Notes under the pieces: model-generated
What the model saw: only the letters and a program-made list of their open reading frames with translations
Database searches by the model: none
What the model was told of the DNA's origin: nothing
Position numbers and translations under genes: made by a program
Part shown: piece by piece, positions 1 through 8,500 of the stretch
Numbering within the stretch: position 1 is the first letter of the stretch
Layout: each line of letters starts with the position of its first letter
Assembly (NCBI GenBank): GCA_017936385.1
Contig: JAGBFQ010000022.1
Coordinates: 1-64,000 of the forward strand
Length of the DNA: 64,000 nucleotides
Source of the DNA: Rikenellaceae bacterium
GTDB lineage: Bacteria; Bacteroidota; Bacteroidia; Bacteroidales; Rikenellaceae
Direction: 5' to 3'

Positions 1-1
1 A

Positions 2-46
2 TGTGCACCCGGTGGTGGCTTTGCCGTGATTATCGAGAAGTTGTAG
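2..46 (+). CDS. 3' end of an unidentified gene, truncated by window start
   Basis: Frame 2 reads CAPGGGFAVIIEKL followed by a TAG stop, and a strong terminator follows at 66-104, so this is probably the last 14 codons of a plus-strand protein. The glycine-rich ending looks like real protein, but it is too short to assign to a family. Frame 1 also stays open to position 69, but its product is rich in Trp, Arg and Cys and looks less like protein. Confidence 0.4.
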   Translation, partial: CAPGGGFAVIIEKL

Positions 47-65
47 TTGATAGTCTGATAAGTAA

Positions 66-104
66 ATAGAGCGTGTCCAAAAACTTTTTGGACACGCTCT
101 TTTC
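66..104. terminator. Intrinsic terminator (68-83/85-100)
   Basis: A 16-bp perfect inverted repeat with core GCGTGTCC/GGACACGC is followed by TTTT. It belongs to the TCCAA-type terminators that recur through the window. It ends the gene at the window start. Confidence 0.75.
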
Positions 105-109
105 TGTCG

Positions 110-230
110 GAAGTTGTATAACAAGAGGGATTTCAAGGCTTGCAAAGCCCGAAAAAGCGCAGTTTACTAAAGTGTAAATGAGCATTTTGAGGGCGAGCGT
201 AACGAAGAAATCACCTTGTTGGACAACTTC
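110..230. repeat. MITE-like intergenic repeat, copy 1
   Basis: This 121-bp element is nearly identical to 14966-15085, differing by one T in a T-run and two substitutions near the right end. Its ends are imperfect inverted repeats: left GAAGTTGTATAACAAG, and the right end read in reverse complement GAAGTTGTCCAACAAG (14 of 16 match). It has no coding capacity. I see no clear target-site duplication. It lies between a terminator and the 3' end of the 93-residue gene. Confidence 0.75.
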
Positions 231-254
231 ATTTGCATCATAGCGTTTAGTCGA

Positions 255-536
255 CTACTTGTTCAATTCGCTCAACTCGGTGAACAGTGCGTCAACGCCG
301 GCAAACATATCGCGGCGAATTTGTGCGTAGTGTTTTGCAACAAGCGATTTGTTGTGAGGCTCTGCGGGGCTGTTGATTCGGCCGAACAATTCGTTGCGAA
401 GTTCTACGGCTTTGTTCATCACGCCTACAATCTCCTCTTTACGCTCCGAGTGGAAGTAAATCGAAAGGTAGCAATCGGTTACGACCTCTTCTACCAGATA
501 GTCGATATCCTTTTTAAGTCTTTTTACACTTGCCAT
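255..536 (-). CDS. Conserved small hypothetical protein (93 aa)
   Basis: The predicted product is a 93-residue soluble, charged, mostly helical protein with no signal peptide or membrane segment. It begins MASVKRLKKDIDYLVEEV. Small Bacteroidota proteins with this kind of KxLKKDIxY start are known to me only as conserved hypotheticals, so no function is offered. It lies 84 bp downstream of argB. That gap holds a full promoter (567-597), so the gene is probably transcribed on its own, perhaps with read-through from the arginine operon. It is followed immediately by the MITE-like repeat. Confidence 0.8.
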   Translation of the reverse strand: MASVKRLKKDIDYLVEEVVTDCYLSIYFHSERKEEIVGVMNKAVELRNELFGRINSPAEPHNKSLVAKHYAQIRRDMFAGVDALFTELSELNK

Positions 537-566
537 AATAGGTTTATTTAGTTTTGTTATTTGTCA

Positions 567-597
567 CAAATATAGCGATAAAACCCGAATTTTCAAA
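567..597 (-). promoter_or_regulatory. Promoter of the 93-residue gene
   Basis: On the minus strand TTTG (597-594), a 19-bp spacer and TATATTTG (574-567) match the Bacteroidota housekeeping sigma consensus TTTG-N19..21-TAnnTTTG. It lies about 30 bp upstream of the start codon. Confidence 0.7.
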
Positions 598-620
598 TTT
601 TCGCGCAGTTTAGTGGTGAT

Positions 621-1382
621 TTACTCCAAAACCGTACCGCGACCGCTTGCGATGTTTTCGGCCGAGCAGATGCGGACACGGGCAACGCCGCTGTCGATGG
701 CCTTGAACGAGTTCTCGAGTTTGGGCAACATTCCATCAGCCACCACACCTTCGGCACGCAGACGGGCGAAATCCTCGCGCGTAATGTGCTCGATTAGCGA
801 ACTCTCGTCATTCACGTCGCGCAGTACCCCCGACTTCTCGAAGCAGTAAATCAGTTCAACCTCGCCCTCGGCAGCCAAACCCGTAGCCACCGCAGCAGCA
901 ACCGTGTCGGCATTGGTATTGAGCAGACCGCACTCGGGGTCGAACGTGATGGGCGCAATCACAAGGTTGTAGCCCGCATCGGTCAGTGTTCGAATCAGTT
1001 GGGTATTTACTTTGTAGGGGTCGCCCACGAAGCCATAATCCACGGGGGCGGGTTTGCGGCGGTGCGAGGCGATAAGGCAGCCATCAACACCACATAATCC
1101 GATGGTATTTAGTCCTTTGCGTTGCAGGCGCGAGGTGATGTCTTTATTCACGCCACCGGCATAGACCATCGTCACGACACCCAAAGTTTCGGCGTCGGTT
1201 ACACGTCGTCCCTCAATCATGGTGGTAGGGATTCCGAGCGATTTGGAGATTTGGGTTGCAATCTTGCCACCTCCGTGAATCAGAATCTTGGAGCCCTCAA
1301 CCGTTGCAAAGTCGCTCAAAAAAGAGTCCAGTGCGGCGGGATTATCAACCACATTGCCGCCAATCTTGAAAACCTTAATCAT
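621..1382 (-). CDS. argB: Acetylglutamate kinase (arginine biosynthesis)
   Basis: The 253-residue product is of normal length for the amino-acid kinase family. It phosphorylates the gamma-carboxylate of N-acylglutamate, the second step of arginine synthesis, in the cytoplasm. The N-terminal KIGGNVVD and the following LIHGGGK phosphate-binding loop (near residues 35-41) are clear, and the acidic and Ala/Gly-rich NTNADTVAAAVA segment fits the nucleotide site. It begins 12 bp after argD ends and is the last arginine gene of the operon. Many Bacteroidales are thought to use N-succinyl rather than N-acetyl intermediates. The sequence alone does not say which acyl group is used here. Confidence 0.93.
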   Translation of the reverse strand: MIKVFKIGGNVVDNPAALDSFLSDFATVEGSKILIHGGGKIATQISKSLGIPTTMIEGRRVTDAETLGVVTMVYAGGVNKDITSRLQRKGLNTIGLCGVDGCLIASHRRKPAPVDYGFVGDPYKVNTQLIRTLTDAGYNLVIAPITFDPECGLLNTNADTVAAAVATGLAAEGEVELIYCFEKSGVLRDVNDESSLIEHITREDFARLRAEGVVADGMLPKLENSFKAIDSGVARVRICSAENIASGRGTVLE

Positions 1383-1394
1383 ACGCCACTCCGA

Positions 1395-2528
1395 CTAACC
1401 GTTAATTGCACTGCGGAAGGCTGCGATAAACTCCTCAACCTGCTGGCGACCGATGCACAACGGCGGTAACAGGCGAACAACATTGGTTCCTGCCGAACCG
1501 ACAAACACGTGGTGGTCAAATAGTAGGCGGCGTTTAATCTCCGAGCAGTCGCTCTCAAACTCGATACCAATCATCAGTCCCTGGCCACGCAGCTCTTTGA
1601 TACCTTCCAGCTTGCGTAACTCAGCCATCAGCAATTCGCCCATCTCGGCGGCATTGGCAACCAAACCCTCGGCAGCCATAACGTCAGCCACAGCCACAGC
1701 CGCTGAGCACGACAGAGGGTTACCTCCGAAGGTTGTACCAAGCATACCTTTCTTGGCCTCGATGTGGGGAGCAATTGCCACCGCACCCACGGGGAAACCA
1801 TTGGCAATACCTTTGGCCATGGTGTACATATCGGCCGAGAAACCTGCGCTGTCCGTAGCATAGTAGTGACCCGTACGGCCGCAACCCGCCTGCACCTCAT
1901 CGGCAATATACAGAGCGCCATACTCCTCGCACAAGCGTTTAGCCTCGCGGCAGAAGTCGTCCTCGGCAACGATAATTCCACCAACACCCTGAATCTTCTC
2001 GAAGATTACACCGGCGATATTCGCACCCTCGGCGGCAAACAGCGCACGCAGAGCCTCAATATCGTTGATAGGGGTAAACAAAACGTTGTCGGTTTTATTT
2101 ACGGGTGCCTGAATTTTTGGGTTGTCGGTAGCCGACACCGCCAGCGAAGTACGTCCGTGGAAAGCCTTGCGCAGAGCCACAATTTTGCTACGACCCGTAA
2201 CGAACGATGCCAACTTCATGGCGTTCTCGTTGGCCTCGGCACCCGAGTTGCACAAAAAGAGTTGATAATCCGCGTGACCCGACAACGCGCCGAGTTTGTC
2301 GGCCAACTCCTGCTGACCGGGCAGTTTGACGGCATTCGAGTAGAATCCCAGAGTTGCCACCTGGTCGGCAATTCGTCCGACGTAGGTGGGGTGGCTGTGA
2401 CCGATTGAAATCACGGCGTGGCCGCCATACATATCAAGATATTGTTGTCCTTTGTCGTCCCACACATACATTCCATTGCCCTTGACAATGGCGATGTCGT
2501 GTTGGCTGTAAACATCAAAAAGTTTCAT
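1395..2528 (-). CDS. argD: Acetylornithine/succinylornithine aminotransferase
   Basis: This 377-residue class III PLP-dependent aminotransferase converts N-acylglutamate semialdehyde to N-acylornithine. Visible landmarks are the phosphate-binding LCNSGAEANENAMK, the PLP ring-binding IADEVQAGCGRTG, and the Schiff-base lysine in MAKGIANGFPVGA. Length and order match ArgD. It sits between argC and argB. Upstream the gap to argC is 80 bp and holds a hairpin followed by five T on the minus strand, which may reduce transcription into argD and argB. Confidence 0.93.
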   Translation of the reverse strand: MKLFDVYSQHDIAIVKGNGMYVWDDKGQQYLDMYGGHAVISIGHSHPTYVGRIADQVATLGFYSNAVKLPGQQELADKLGALSGHADYQLFLCNSGAEANENAMKLASFVTGRSKIVALRKAFHGRTSLAVSATDNPKIQAPVNKTDNVLFTPINDIEALRALFAAEGANIAGVIFEKIQGVGGIIVAEDDFCREAKRLCEEYGALYIADEVQAGCGRTGHYYATDSAGFSADMYTMAKGIANGFPVGAVAIAPHIEAKKGMLGTTFGGNPLSCSAAVAVADVMAAEGLVANAAEMGELLMAELRKLEGIKELRGQGLMIGIEFESDCSEIKRRLLFDHHVFVGSAGTNVVRLLPPLCIGRQQVEEFIAAFRSAING

Positions 2529-2542
2529 ATTTCGAATCTATT

Positions 2543-2574
2543 TAAAAACCCGAAGTGCGCATATACACCTCGGG
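2543..2574 (-). terminator. Intercistronic hairpin between argC and argD
   Basis: On the minus strand CCCGAGGTG and CACTTCGGG pair around an 8-nt loop and are followed by TTTTT. No promoter is visible between it and argD, so it is more likely a partial terminator, attenuator or processing element inside the operon than a true end. Confidence 0.5.
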
Positions 2575-2608
2575 TAAAAAGTTTTATTATTAGGTCTGTT
2601 ACCCGAAA

Positions 2609-3589
2609 CTAAAAAGCCGAAGGTTTCAAACGCAAACCCGCAGTCTGCTCCAAGCCCATCATGATGTTCATGTTCTGAACAGCCTGACCGCTGGCACCTT
2701 TCACCAAGTTGTCGATGGTCGAACTTACCAATAGTTGGTCGCCGTGCTTAACCACATTAACCAGACATTTGTTGGTATTCACCACCTGCTTCATATCAAT
2801 GGCCTTGTCGCTAACGTGGGTGAATGCAGCGTCCTTGTAGAACTCCTTGTACAACTCCACGGCTTGTTCTTGGGTCATGTCGGTACGGGTGTAAATCGTA
2901 GCGAAGATTCCACGGGCAAAAGCTCCACGCATAGGAACAAAATTGATTGCGCCACCAAACGAGGGTTGCAGGCGGGTGATGGTTTCGCCAATCTCGTGCA
3001 GGTGTTGGTGCGTAAAAGCCTTATAGTGGCTCAAGTTGGAGTTGCGCCAACTGAAGTGCGTCGTGGCCGAAGGTTTCTGTCCTGCGCCCGTCGAACCCGT
3101 GGTTGCGGTAATCTGAACATCGTCGGTCAGCGCACCCGCAGCCGCCAAAGGCAACATACCGAGTTGCAGGCAGGTGGCAAAACATCCGGGGTTGGCAATG
3201 TTGTTTGCGCTCTTAATCGACTCGAAGTTCACCTCGGGCAGACCATACACAAATTCGCGCGAACCTATCGACGCCGTAGCCGCCAAACGGAAATCTTGGC
3301 TCAGGTCAATCACCTTGACCGATGCAGGAATGTCGTGCGACTCCATGTATTTGCGTGCGTCGCCGTGGCCCACACACAGGAACACAACATCCACTCCGTC
3401 CCAATCAGGCTCGGCAACAAACTTCATATCGGTATCGCCAAACAAGTCGGCGTGCACATCACTCAAAAGGTTGCCACCGTTGCTGGTACTTTGCACAAAA
3501 CGCAGTTGCGCCTCGGGGTGGTTCAGCAGCAATCTGATTGCCTCACCGCCGGTGTATCCGGCACCACCTATAATCGCTGCGCCAATCAT
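2609..3589 (-). CDS. argC: N-acetyl-gamma-glutamyl-phosphate reductase
   Basis: The 326-residue enzyme reduces N-acylglutamyl phosphate to the semialdehyde with NADPH. The N-terminal dinucleotide fold IIGGAGYTGGEAIRLL and the catalytic cysteine in NPGCFATCLQLG are present, and the length is typical. Its ATG overlaps the argG stop by one base (TAATG), which suggests translational coupling. It is the third gene of the arginine operon. Confidence 0.94.
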   Translation of the reverse strand: MIGAAIIGGAGYTGGEAIRLLLNHPEAQLRFVQSTSNGGNLLSDVHADLFGDTDMKFVAEPDWDGVDVVFLCVGHGDARKYMESHDIPASVKVIDLSQDFRLAATASIGSREFVYGLPEVNFESIKSANNIANPGCFATCLQLGMLPLAAAGALTDDVQITATTGSTGAGQKPSATTHFSWRNSNLSHYKAFTHQHLHEIGETITRLQPSFGGAINFVPMRGAFARGIFATIYTRTDMTQEQAVELYKEFYKDAAFTHVSDKAIDMKQVVNTNKCLVNVVKHGDQLLVSSTIDNLVKGASGQAVQNMNIMMGLEQTAGLRLKPSAF

Positions 3590-4779
3590 TACTGCTCGTT
3601 GATTTTGTGCCAGATAACGTTTTGCAGACCGAAAATCTTGCCAAAGCCCTCAACGTCGGTGCTGCTCCAATCGCTCATCACCTCGCCATAAGCACCGAAC
3701 TTGTTGCTCATCAGGTCGTGCTCGCTCTCGACACCAACTACAACATAGCGGTAGGGATACAGGTCGATAATCACGTCACCCGATACCATACGTTGCGAAG
3801 TTTCGAGCATAGCCTCCATGTCGCGCATCACGGGGTCGTAGTATTGACCTTCGTGCAGCCAGTTGCCGTAGAATTGCGAAATTTGGTCCTTCCAAAAGAG
3901 TTGCCACTTGGTCAGAGTGTGTTTCTCCAACATGTGGTGAGCCTTGATAATCAGAATAGGAGCGGCAGCCTCAAAGCCTACGCGACCCTTGATACCGATG
4001 ATGGTATCGCCAACGTGCATACCACGGCCGATAGCATAGGGAGCAGCGATGGCTTGCAGGTCTTGGATAGCCTTGATTTTGTCGTCATATTTCACACCGT
4101 CGATAGCCGAAATCTCACCTTTCTCGAACGAAAGGGTCACACGGCGAGGCTCGGTAGCGGTCATTTGCGAGGGATAAGCCTTCTCGGGCAGGGTCTCCGA
4201 CGAGGTGAGGGTCTCTTTACCGCCCACCGAAGTACCCCAAACGCCTTGGTTAATCGAGTACTCGGCCTTCTTGAAGTCGAAGTCTACACCGTGCGAACGC
4301 AGGTATGCAATCTCCTCCTCGCGGGTGAGTCGTTTCTCACGAATCAGAGCAATAACCTTGATGTCGGGAGCCACGATGTTGAAAATCATATCGAAACGTA
4401 CTTGGTCGTTACCCGCACCGGTCGAGCCGTGGCACAGATAGTCGGCACCGATTTGTTTGGCGTATTCGGCAACGGCAGTTGCTTGCGAGATGCGTTCCGA
4501 GCTAACGGAGATAGGATAAGCTCCGTTTTTGAGTACGTTGCCATAGACCATATAGCGAATCGAGTCGTTATAATACTTGTGGGCTACATCCAGCACCGTA
4601 TACTCTTTCACACCAAGGGCACGGGCACGGCGCTCGATTTCGGCCAACTCGGCCTCCGAGAAACCACCGGTGCTTGCCAATGCTGCATAAACTTCGAGGC
4701 CCATCTCTTTGGCCAAATACACGGCGCTGTACGAGGTATCCAAACCTCCACTGAACGCCAAAACTACTTTTTTGCTCAT
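3589..4779 (-). CDS. argG: Argininosuccinate synthase
   Basis: The 396-residue product joins citrulline and aspartate using ATP, the penultimate step of arginine synthesis. The PP-loop ATP site AFSGGLDTSYSA lies at residues 8-19, and GSTGAGNDQVRFD is the usual second conserved block. Full length. It starts 23 bp downstream of the acetyltransferase gene and overlaps argC by one base. argH, argF and the carbamoyl-phosphate synthase genes are not in this window. Confidence 0.94.
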   Translation of the reverse strand: MSKKVVLAFSGGLDTSYSAVYLAKEMGLEVYAALASTGGFSEAELAEIERRARALGVKEYTVLDVAHKYYNDSIRYMVYGNVLKNGAYPISVSSERISQATAVAEYAKQIGADYLCHGSTGAGNDQVRFDMIFNIVAPDIKVIALIREKRLTREEEIAYLRSHGVDFDFKKAEYSINQGVWGTSVGGKETLTSSETLPEKAYPSQMTATEPRRVTLSFEKGEISAIDGVKYDDKIKAIQDLQAIAAPYAIGRGMHVGDTIIGIKGRVGFEAAAPILIIKAHHMLEKHTLTKWQLFWKDQISQFYGNWLHEGQYYDPVMRDMEAMLETSQRMVSGDVIIDLYPYRYVVVGVESEHDLMSNKFGAYGEVMSDWSSTDVEGFGKIFGLQNVIWHKINEQ

Positions 4780-4802
4780 GATTTTATGTTATTTTGATTT
4801 AA

Positions 4803-5435
4803 TTACAATGTTTTGATGTCGATAGGCTCGACGTTGGCCAGGTCCTCCATCATGTCGAACAGGAATTTAGGCTTCAGTGTCGCTGTGATGTAGTCCACCT
4901 CGGGGTCGAACAGCATGGCGGTACACAGACAGTTGTGACGCTCCTTGCTCTCCAAAATGGGGTAGTTGACACAGCTCTTGCAACCGGCCCAGAACTCCTC
5001 CTCGTCGGTGAGTTGCGAGAAAGTTACGGGGTGGTAACCGAGTTCGGTGTTAATTTTCATAACGGCCAAACCGGTGGTCAGACCGAACAATTTAGCTCCC
5101 TTGAACTTTTTGAGCGACAAGAAGAAGGTCTTGGTTTTGATGGCTCTTGCCAGACCAAGTTTACGGAATTTGGGATTGATAATCAGTCCCGAGTTGGCTA
5201 CATATTTGCCGTGGCCCCAGCACTCGATGTAGCTGAAGCCGGCCCATGTGCCGTCTTTGTGAATGGCGATAACGGCCTTACCGTCACGCATTTTACCTGC
5301 GACGTATTCGGGCGAGCGTTTCGAGATGCCCGTACCGCGTGCTTTGGCCGATTCTGCCATTTCGTCGCAAATTTCTTTGGCATAGGGAGTATGCTCCTCC
5401 GAAGCCACCACAACTACAAAGTCATCAATTGTCAT
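4803..5435 (-). CDS. GNAT-family acetyltransferase, candidate glutamate N-acyltransferase of the arginine operon
   Basis: The start is taken at MTIDDFVVVV (210 aa). The reading frame stays open upstream, but the upstream residues run through the promoter. The domain looks like GNAT: a beta-strand WAGFSYIECWGHGKYVANSGLIINPKFRKLGLARAIK places the acetyl-CoA loop (R/K-x-L-G-L-A) near residues 115-120. It opens the arginine operon directly before argG, and no classical argA or argJ is in the window. I therefore infer that it acylates glutamate in the first step. This rests on position and fold; the cysteine-rich C-terminal part (CKSCVNYP, HNCLCTAM) is unusual and unexplained. Confidence 0.75.
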   Translation of the reverse strand: MTIDDFVVVVASEEHTPYAKEICDEMAESAKARGTGISKRSPEYVAGKMRDGKAVIAIHKDGTWAGFSYIECWGHGKYVANSGLIINPKFRKLGLARAIKTKTFFLSLKKFKGAKLFGLTTGLAVMKINTELGYHPVTFSQLTDEEEFWAGCKSCVNYPILESKERHNCLCTAMLFDPEVDYITATLKPKFLFDMMEDLANVEPIDIKTL

Positions 5436-5472
5436 TTCGTATTTAATTGGGTTGAGATGTAACTTTTGGATG

Positions 5473-5480
5473 CAAAGGTA
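5473..5480 (-). promoter_or_regulatory. -7 box for the arginine operon
   Basis: The minus strand carries TACCTTTG 38 bp before the acetyltransferase ATG. No TTTG is seen at the right distance upstream, so this is a half-supported promoter, possibly one needing an activator. Confidence 0.45.
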
Positions 5481-5524
5481 TAAAAAACATCTTGGAATTG
5501 TTCCCACCTTTCAAACTTTTTTAA

Positions 5525-5532
5525 TACCTTTG
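5525..5532 (+). promoter_or_regulatory. -7 box for ileS
   Basis: TACCTTTG lies 37 bp before the ileS ATG. A TTG sits at 5498-5500, but the spacing of 24 is longer than the usual 19-21. Confidence 0.45.
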
Positions 5533-5569
5533 CGTTTTTACTGAACGAAAGTACAAATAATATCATACA

Positions 5570-8500
5570 ATGAGTAACGCCAAATTTAAGGAGTACAAAG
5601 GACTTAACCTGACCCAACTGTCGCAAGACGTTTTGGAGAAGTGGGACCACGACGACACCTTCCGCAAGAGTGTCTTGCAACGCGAAGGCTCGCCTGCGTT
5701 CATTTTTTATGAAGGACCGCCCTCGGCTAACGGTATGCCGGGCATTCACCACATGATGGCTCGAACCATCAAGGATATTATCTGTCGTTACAAAACCGGA
5801 CAAGGTTTCCAGGTGAATCGTAAGGCAGGTTGGGATACACACGGACTGCCCGTTGAACTGGGTGTCGAGAAGAAACTCGGAATCACAAAAGACGAAATCG
5901 GTACCAAAATATCTATTGAGGAGTATAACCGCACCTGCCGTGAGGCTGTGATGGAGTACACCGACGTGTGGGGCGATTTGACCCGCAAGATGGGTTATTG
6001 GGTCAATACCGACGATGCATACATTACTTATGATAATAAGTATATCGAAACCTTGTGGTGGATGCTTAAGCAGCTCTACGAGAAGGGACTGCTCTACAAG
6101 GGCTATACCATCCAGCCCTATTCGCCGGGCGCGGGTACGGGACTCTCGACCCACGAGCTGAACCAACCGGGTTGCTACCGTGATGTGAAAGATACTACGG
6201 CTACGGCTCTGTTCCGCATTGTGAACCCGCGCGAGGAGATGGCGGCTTGGGGTACACCCTGCTTTGCTGCGTGGACTACCACTCCGTGGACTCTGCCTTC
6301 GAACACCGCGCTGTGCGTGGGGCCCAAAATCGACTACGTGTGCGTACAGACATACAACCCCTACAACGGCGAGAAAATCAGCATTGTGATGGCCGAGGCG
6401 AGAGTAAATGCCTACTTCAAGGCCGAGGGTGCCGAAGCTCCGATGGAGGAGTACAAGGCTGGTGACAAGGTTGTTCCCTATCGCGTGGTGGCTCGTTATA
6501 CGGGTGCTGATTTGGTAGGTATCCGTTATGAGCAACTCATGCCGTGGGTGAAACCTGTCGAGATGGCAGGCGTGAACGCAGCCGAGTGGGTTAATGCCTA
6601 TGCCGAGGCCAACCCCGACAAATGCTTCAAAGTTCAGAAAGACGAATTTGTGGAGCTTTCGGAGTGCGCTTTCCGCGTAATCCCCGGTGACTATGTTACT
6701 ACCGATGATGGTACGGGTATCGTTCACATTGCACCTACGTTTGGTGCCGACGACGCCAAGGTTGCCAAAGTCGCAGGCATTCCGTCGCTGTTTATGATTA
6801 ACCGACGCGGCGAAACCCGCCCGATGGTCGATATGACCGGTAAATACTACCTTTTGGATGAGTGTGACGACACCTTTGTTAATATGTGCGTCAACCGCGA
6901 GGGTTATGGCGTACACGAGGGTGCTTACGTCAAGAATGCTTACGACCCGCAGTTCAACCCCGGTGGTAAGTACGACGAGAAGGCCGCAGCCAAAGCCGAA
7001 GACCTGAATATTTACCTGTGTATGGAGATGAAACAGGCCGGCACTGCCCTGAAAATCGAGAAACACACTCACAACTATCCTCACTGCTGGCGTACCGACA
7101 AGCCTGTGCTGTACTACCCGCTGGATTCGTGGTTCATCCGCACCACCGCGTGTCGTGAGCGTATGATGGAGCTCAACGAGGGTATCTATTGGAAACCCGA
7201 ATCGACAGGCTCGGGACGTTTCGGCAAGTGGCTCGAAAACTTGCAAGATTGGAACCTGTCGCGTTCGCGTTTCTGGGGTACTCCGCTTCCCATCTGGGCT
7301 ACCGACGACTACTCGGAGTTGAAATGTATCGGCTCGGTGGAGGAGTTGAAGGCCGAAATCGAGAAGGCCATCGCCGCAGGTGTGATGACCGAAAATCCCT
7401 ACGCCGATTTCTGCGTGGGCGACTTCAGCAAGGAGAACTACGACAAAATCGACCTGCACCGCCCCTACGTCGACAACGTCGTGCTGGTGTCGAGCAAGGG
7501 CGAGCCTATGCGTCGTGAGAGCGACCTGATTGATGTGTGGTTCGATAGTGGCGCAATGCCCTATGCACAGGTTCACTTCCCGTTCGAAATGAGCAAGGAG
7601 GAGTTCCTGAAGGTTTACCCCGCGGACTTCATCGCCGAGGGTGTGGACCAAACCCGTGGATGGTTCTTTACGCTGCACGCGCTGGGCACAATGTTGTTTG
7701 ATTCGGTAGCTTTCAAGAACATTATTTCGAACGGTCTGGTGCTCGACAAGAACGGTAACAAGATGAGTAAACGTCTGGGTAACGCCATCGACCCGTTTGA
7801 GGTTATGGATAAGTATGGTGTGGATGCCGTGCGTTGGTACATCATCTCAAACTCGCAACCGTGGGACAACTTGAAGTTCGACGTGGATGGCGTGGATGAG
7901 GTCCGACGCAAATTCTTCGGCACACTTTATAATACATATAGTTTCTTTGCGCTGTATGCCAATGTGGATGGATTCACCGGTGCCGAGGAGGAGGTTCCCG
8001 TCGAGGAACGCCCCGAAATTGACCGCTGGATTATCTCGTTGCTCAATACTCTGGTGGCCAACGTTACTAAGTGCCTGGATGATTACGACCCCACACCTGC
8101 GGCTCGTATGATTCAAGAGTTTGTGGGCGAGAACCTGTCGAACTGGTACGTACGTCTGAACCGCAAACGTTTCTGGGGTGGCGAGATGAACCGCGACAAG
8201 TTGGCTGCTTACCAAACGCTCTACACATGCCTTGAAACCGTGGCTCAACTGAGCGCACCGTTTGCACCGTTCATCTCGGAACAGATTTTCTGTGACCTGA
8301 ACGCCGTGAGCGGTCGCCACAATGATGAGTCGGTTCACTTGGCACTCTTCCCCAAAAGCAACGCCGAGTTGATTGACAGCGACCTGGAGGAGATGATGGC
8401 AGTGGCACAACAGGTGTCGTCGATGGTGTTGGCTTTGCGTCGCAAGGTAAACATCAAAGTACGCCAACCGCTGACCAAAATCATCATCCCGCTGTTGGAC

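Noticed and set aside
5436..5507. Longer N-terminus for the GNAT protein
   Set aside because: The extension would run through the TACCTTTG promoter box and lacks a fit to the fold.
5432..7678. A 748-codon minus-strand open frame opposite ileS, and similar long frames opposite recJ (12684-15041), valS (22637-25459) and lon
   Set aside because: They lie antisense to clearly recognised enzymes and have shadow-type composition (rich in His, Val, Arg, Leu). Codon structure in this GC range commonly produces such frames.
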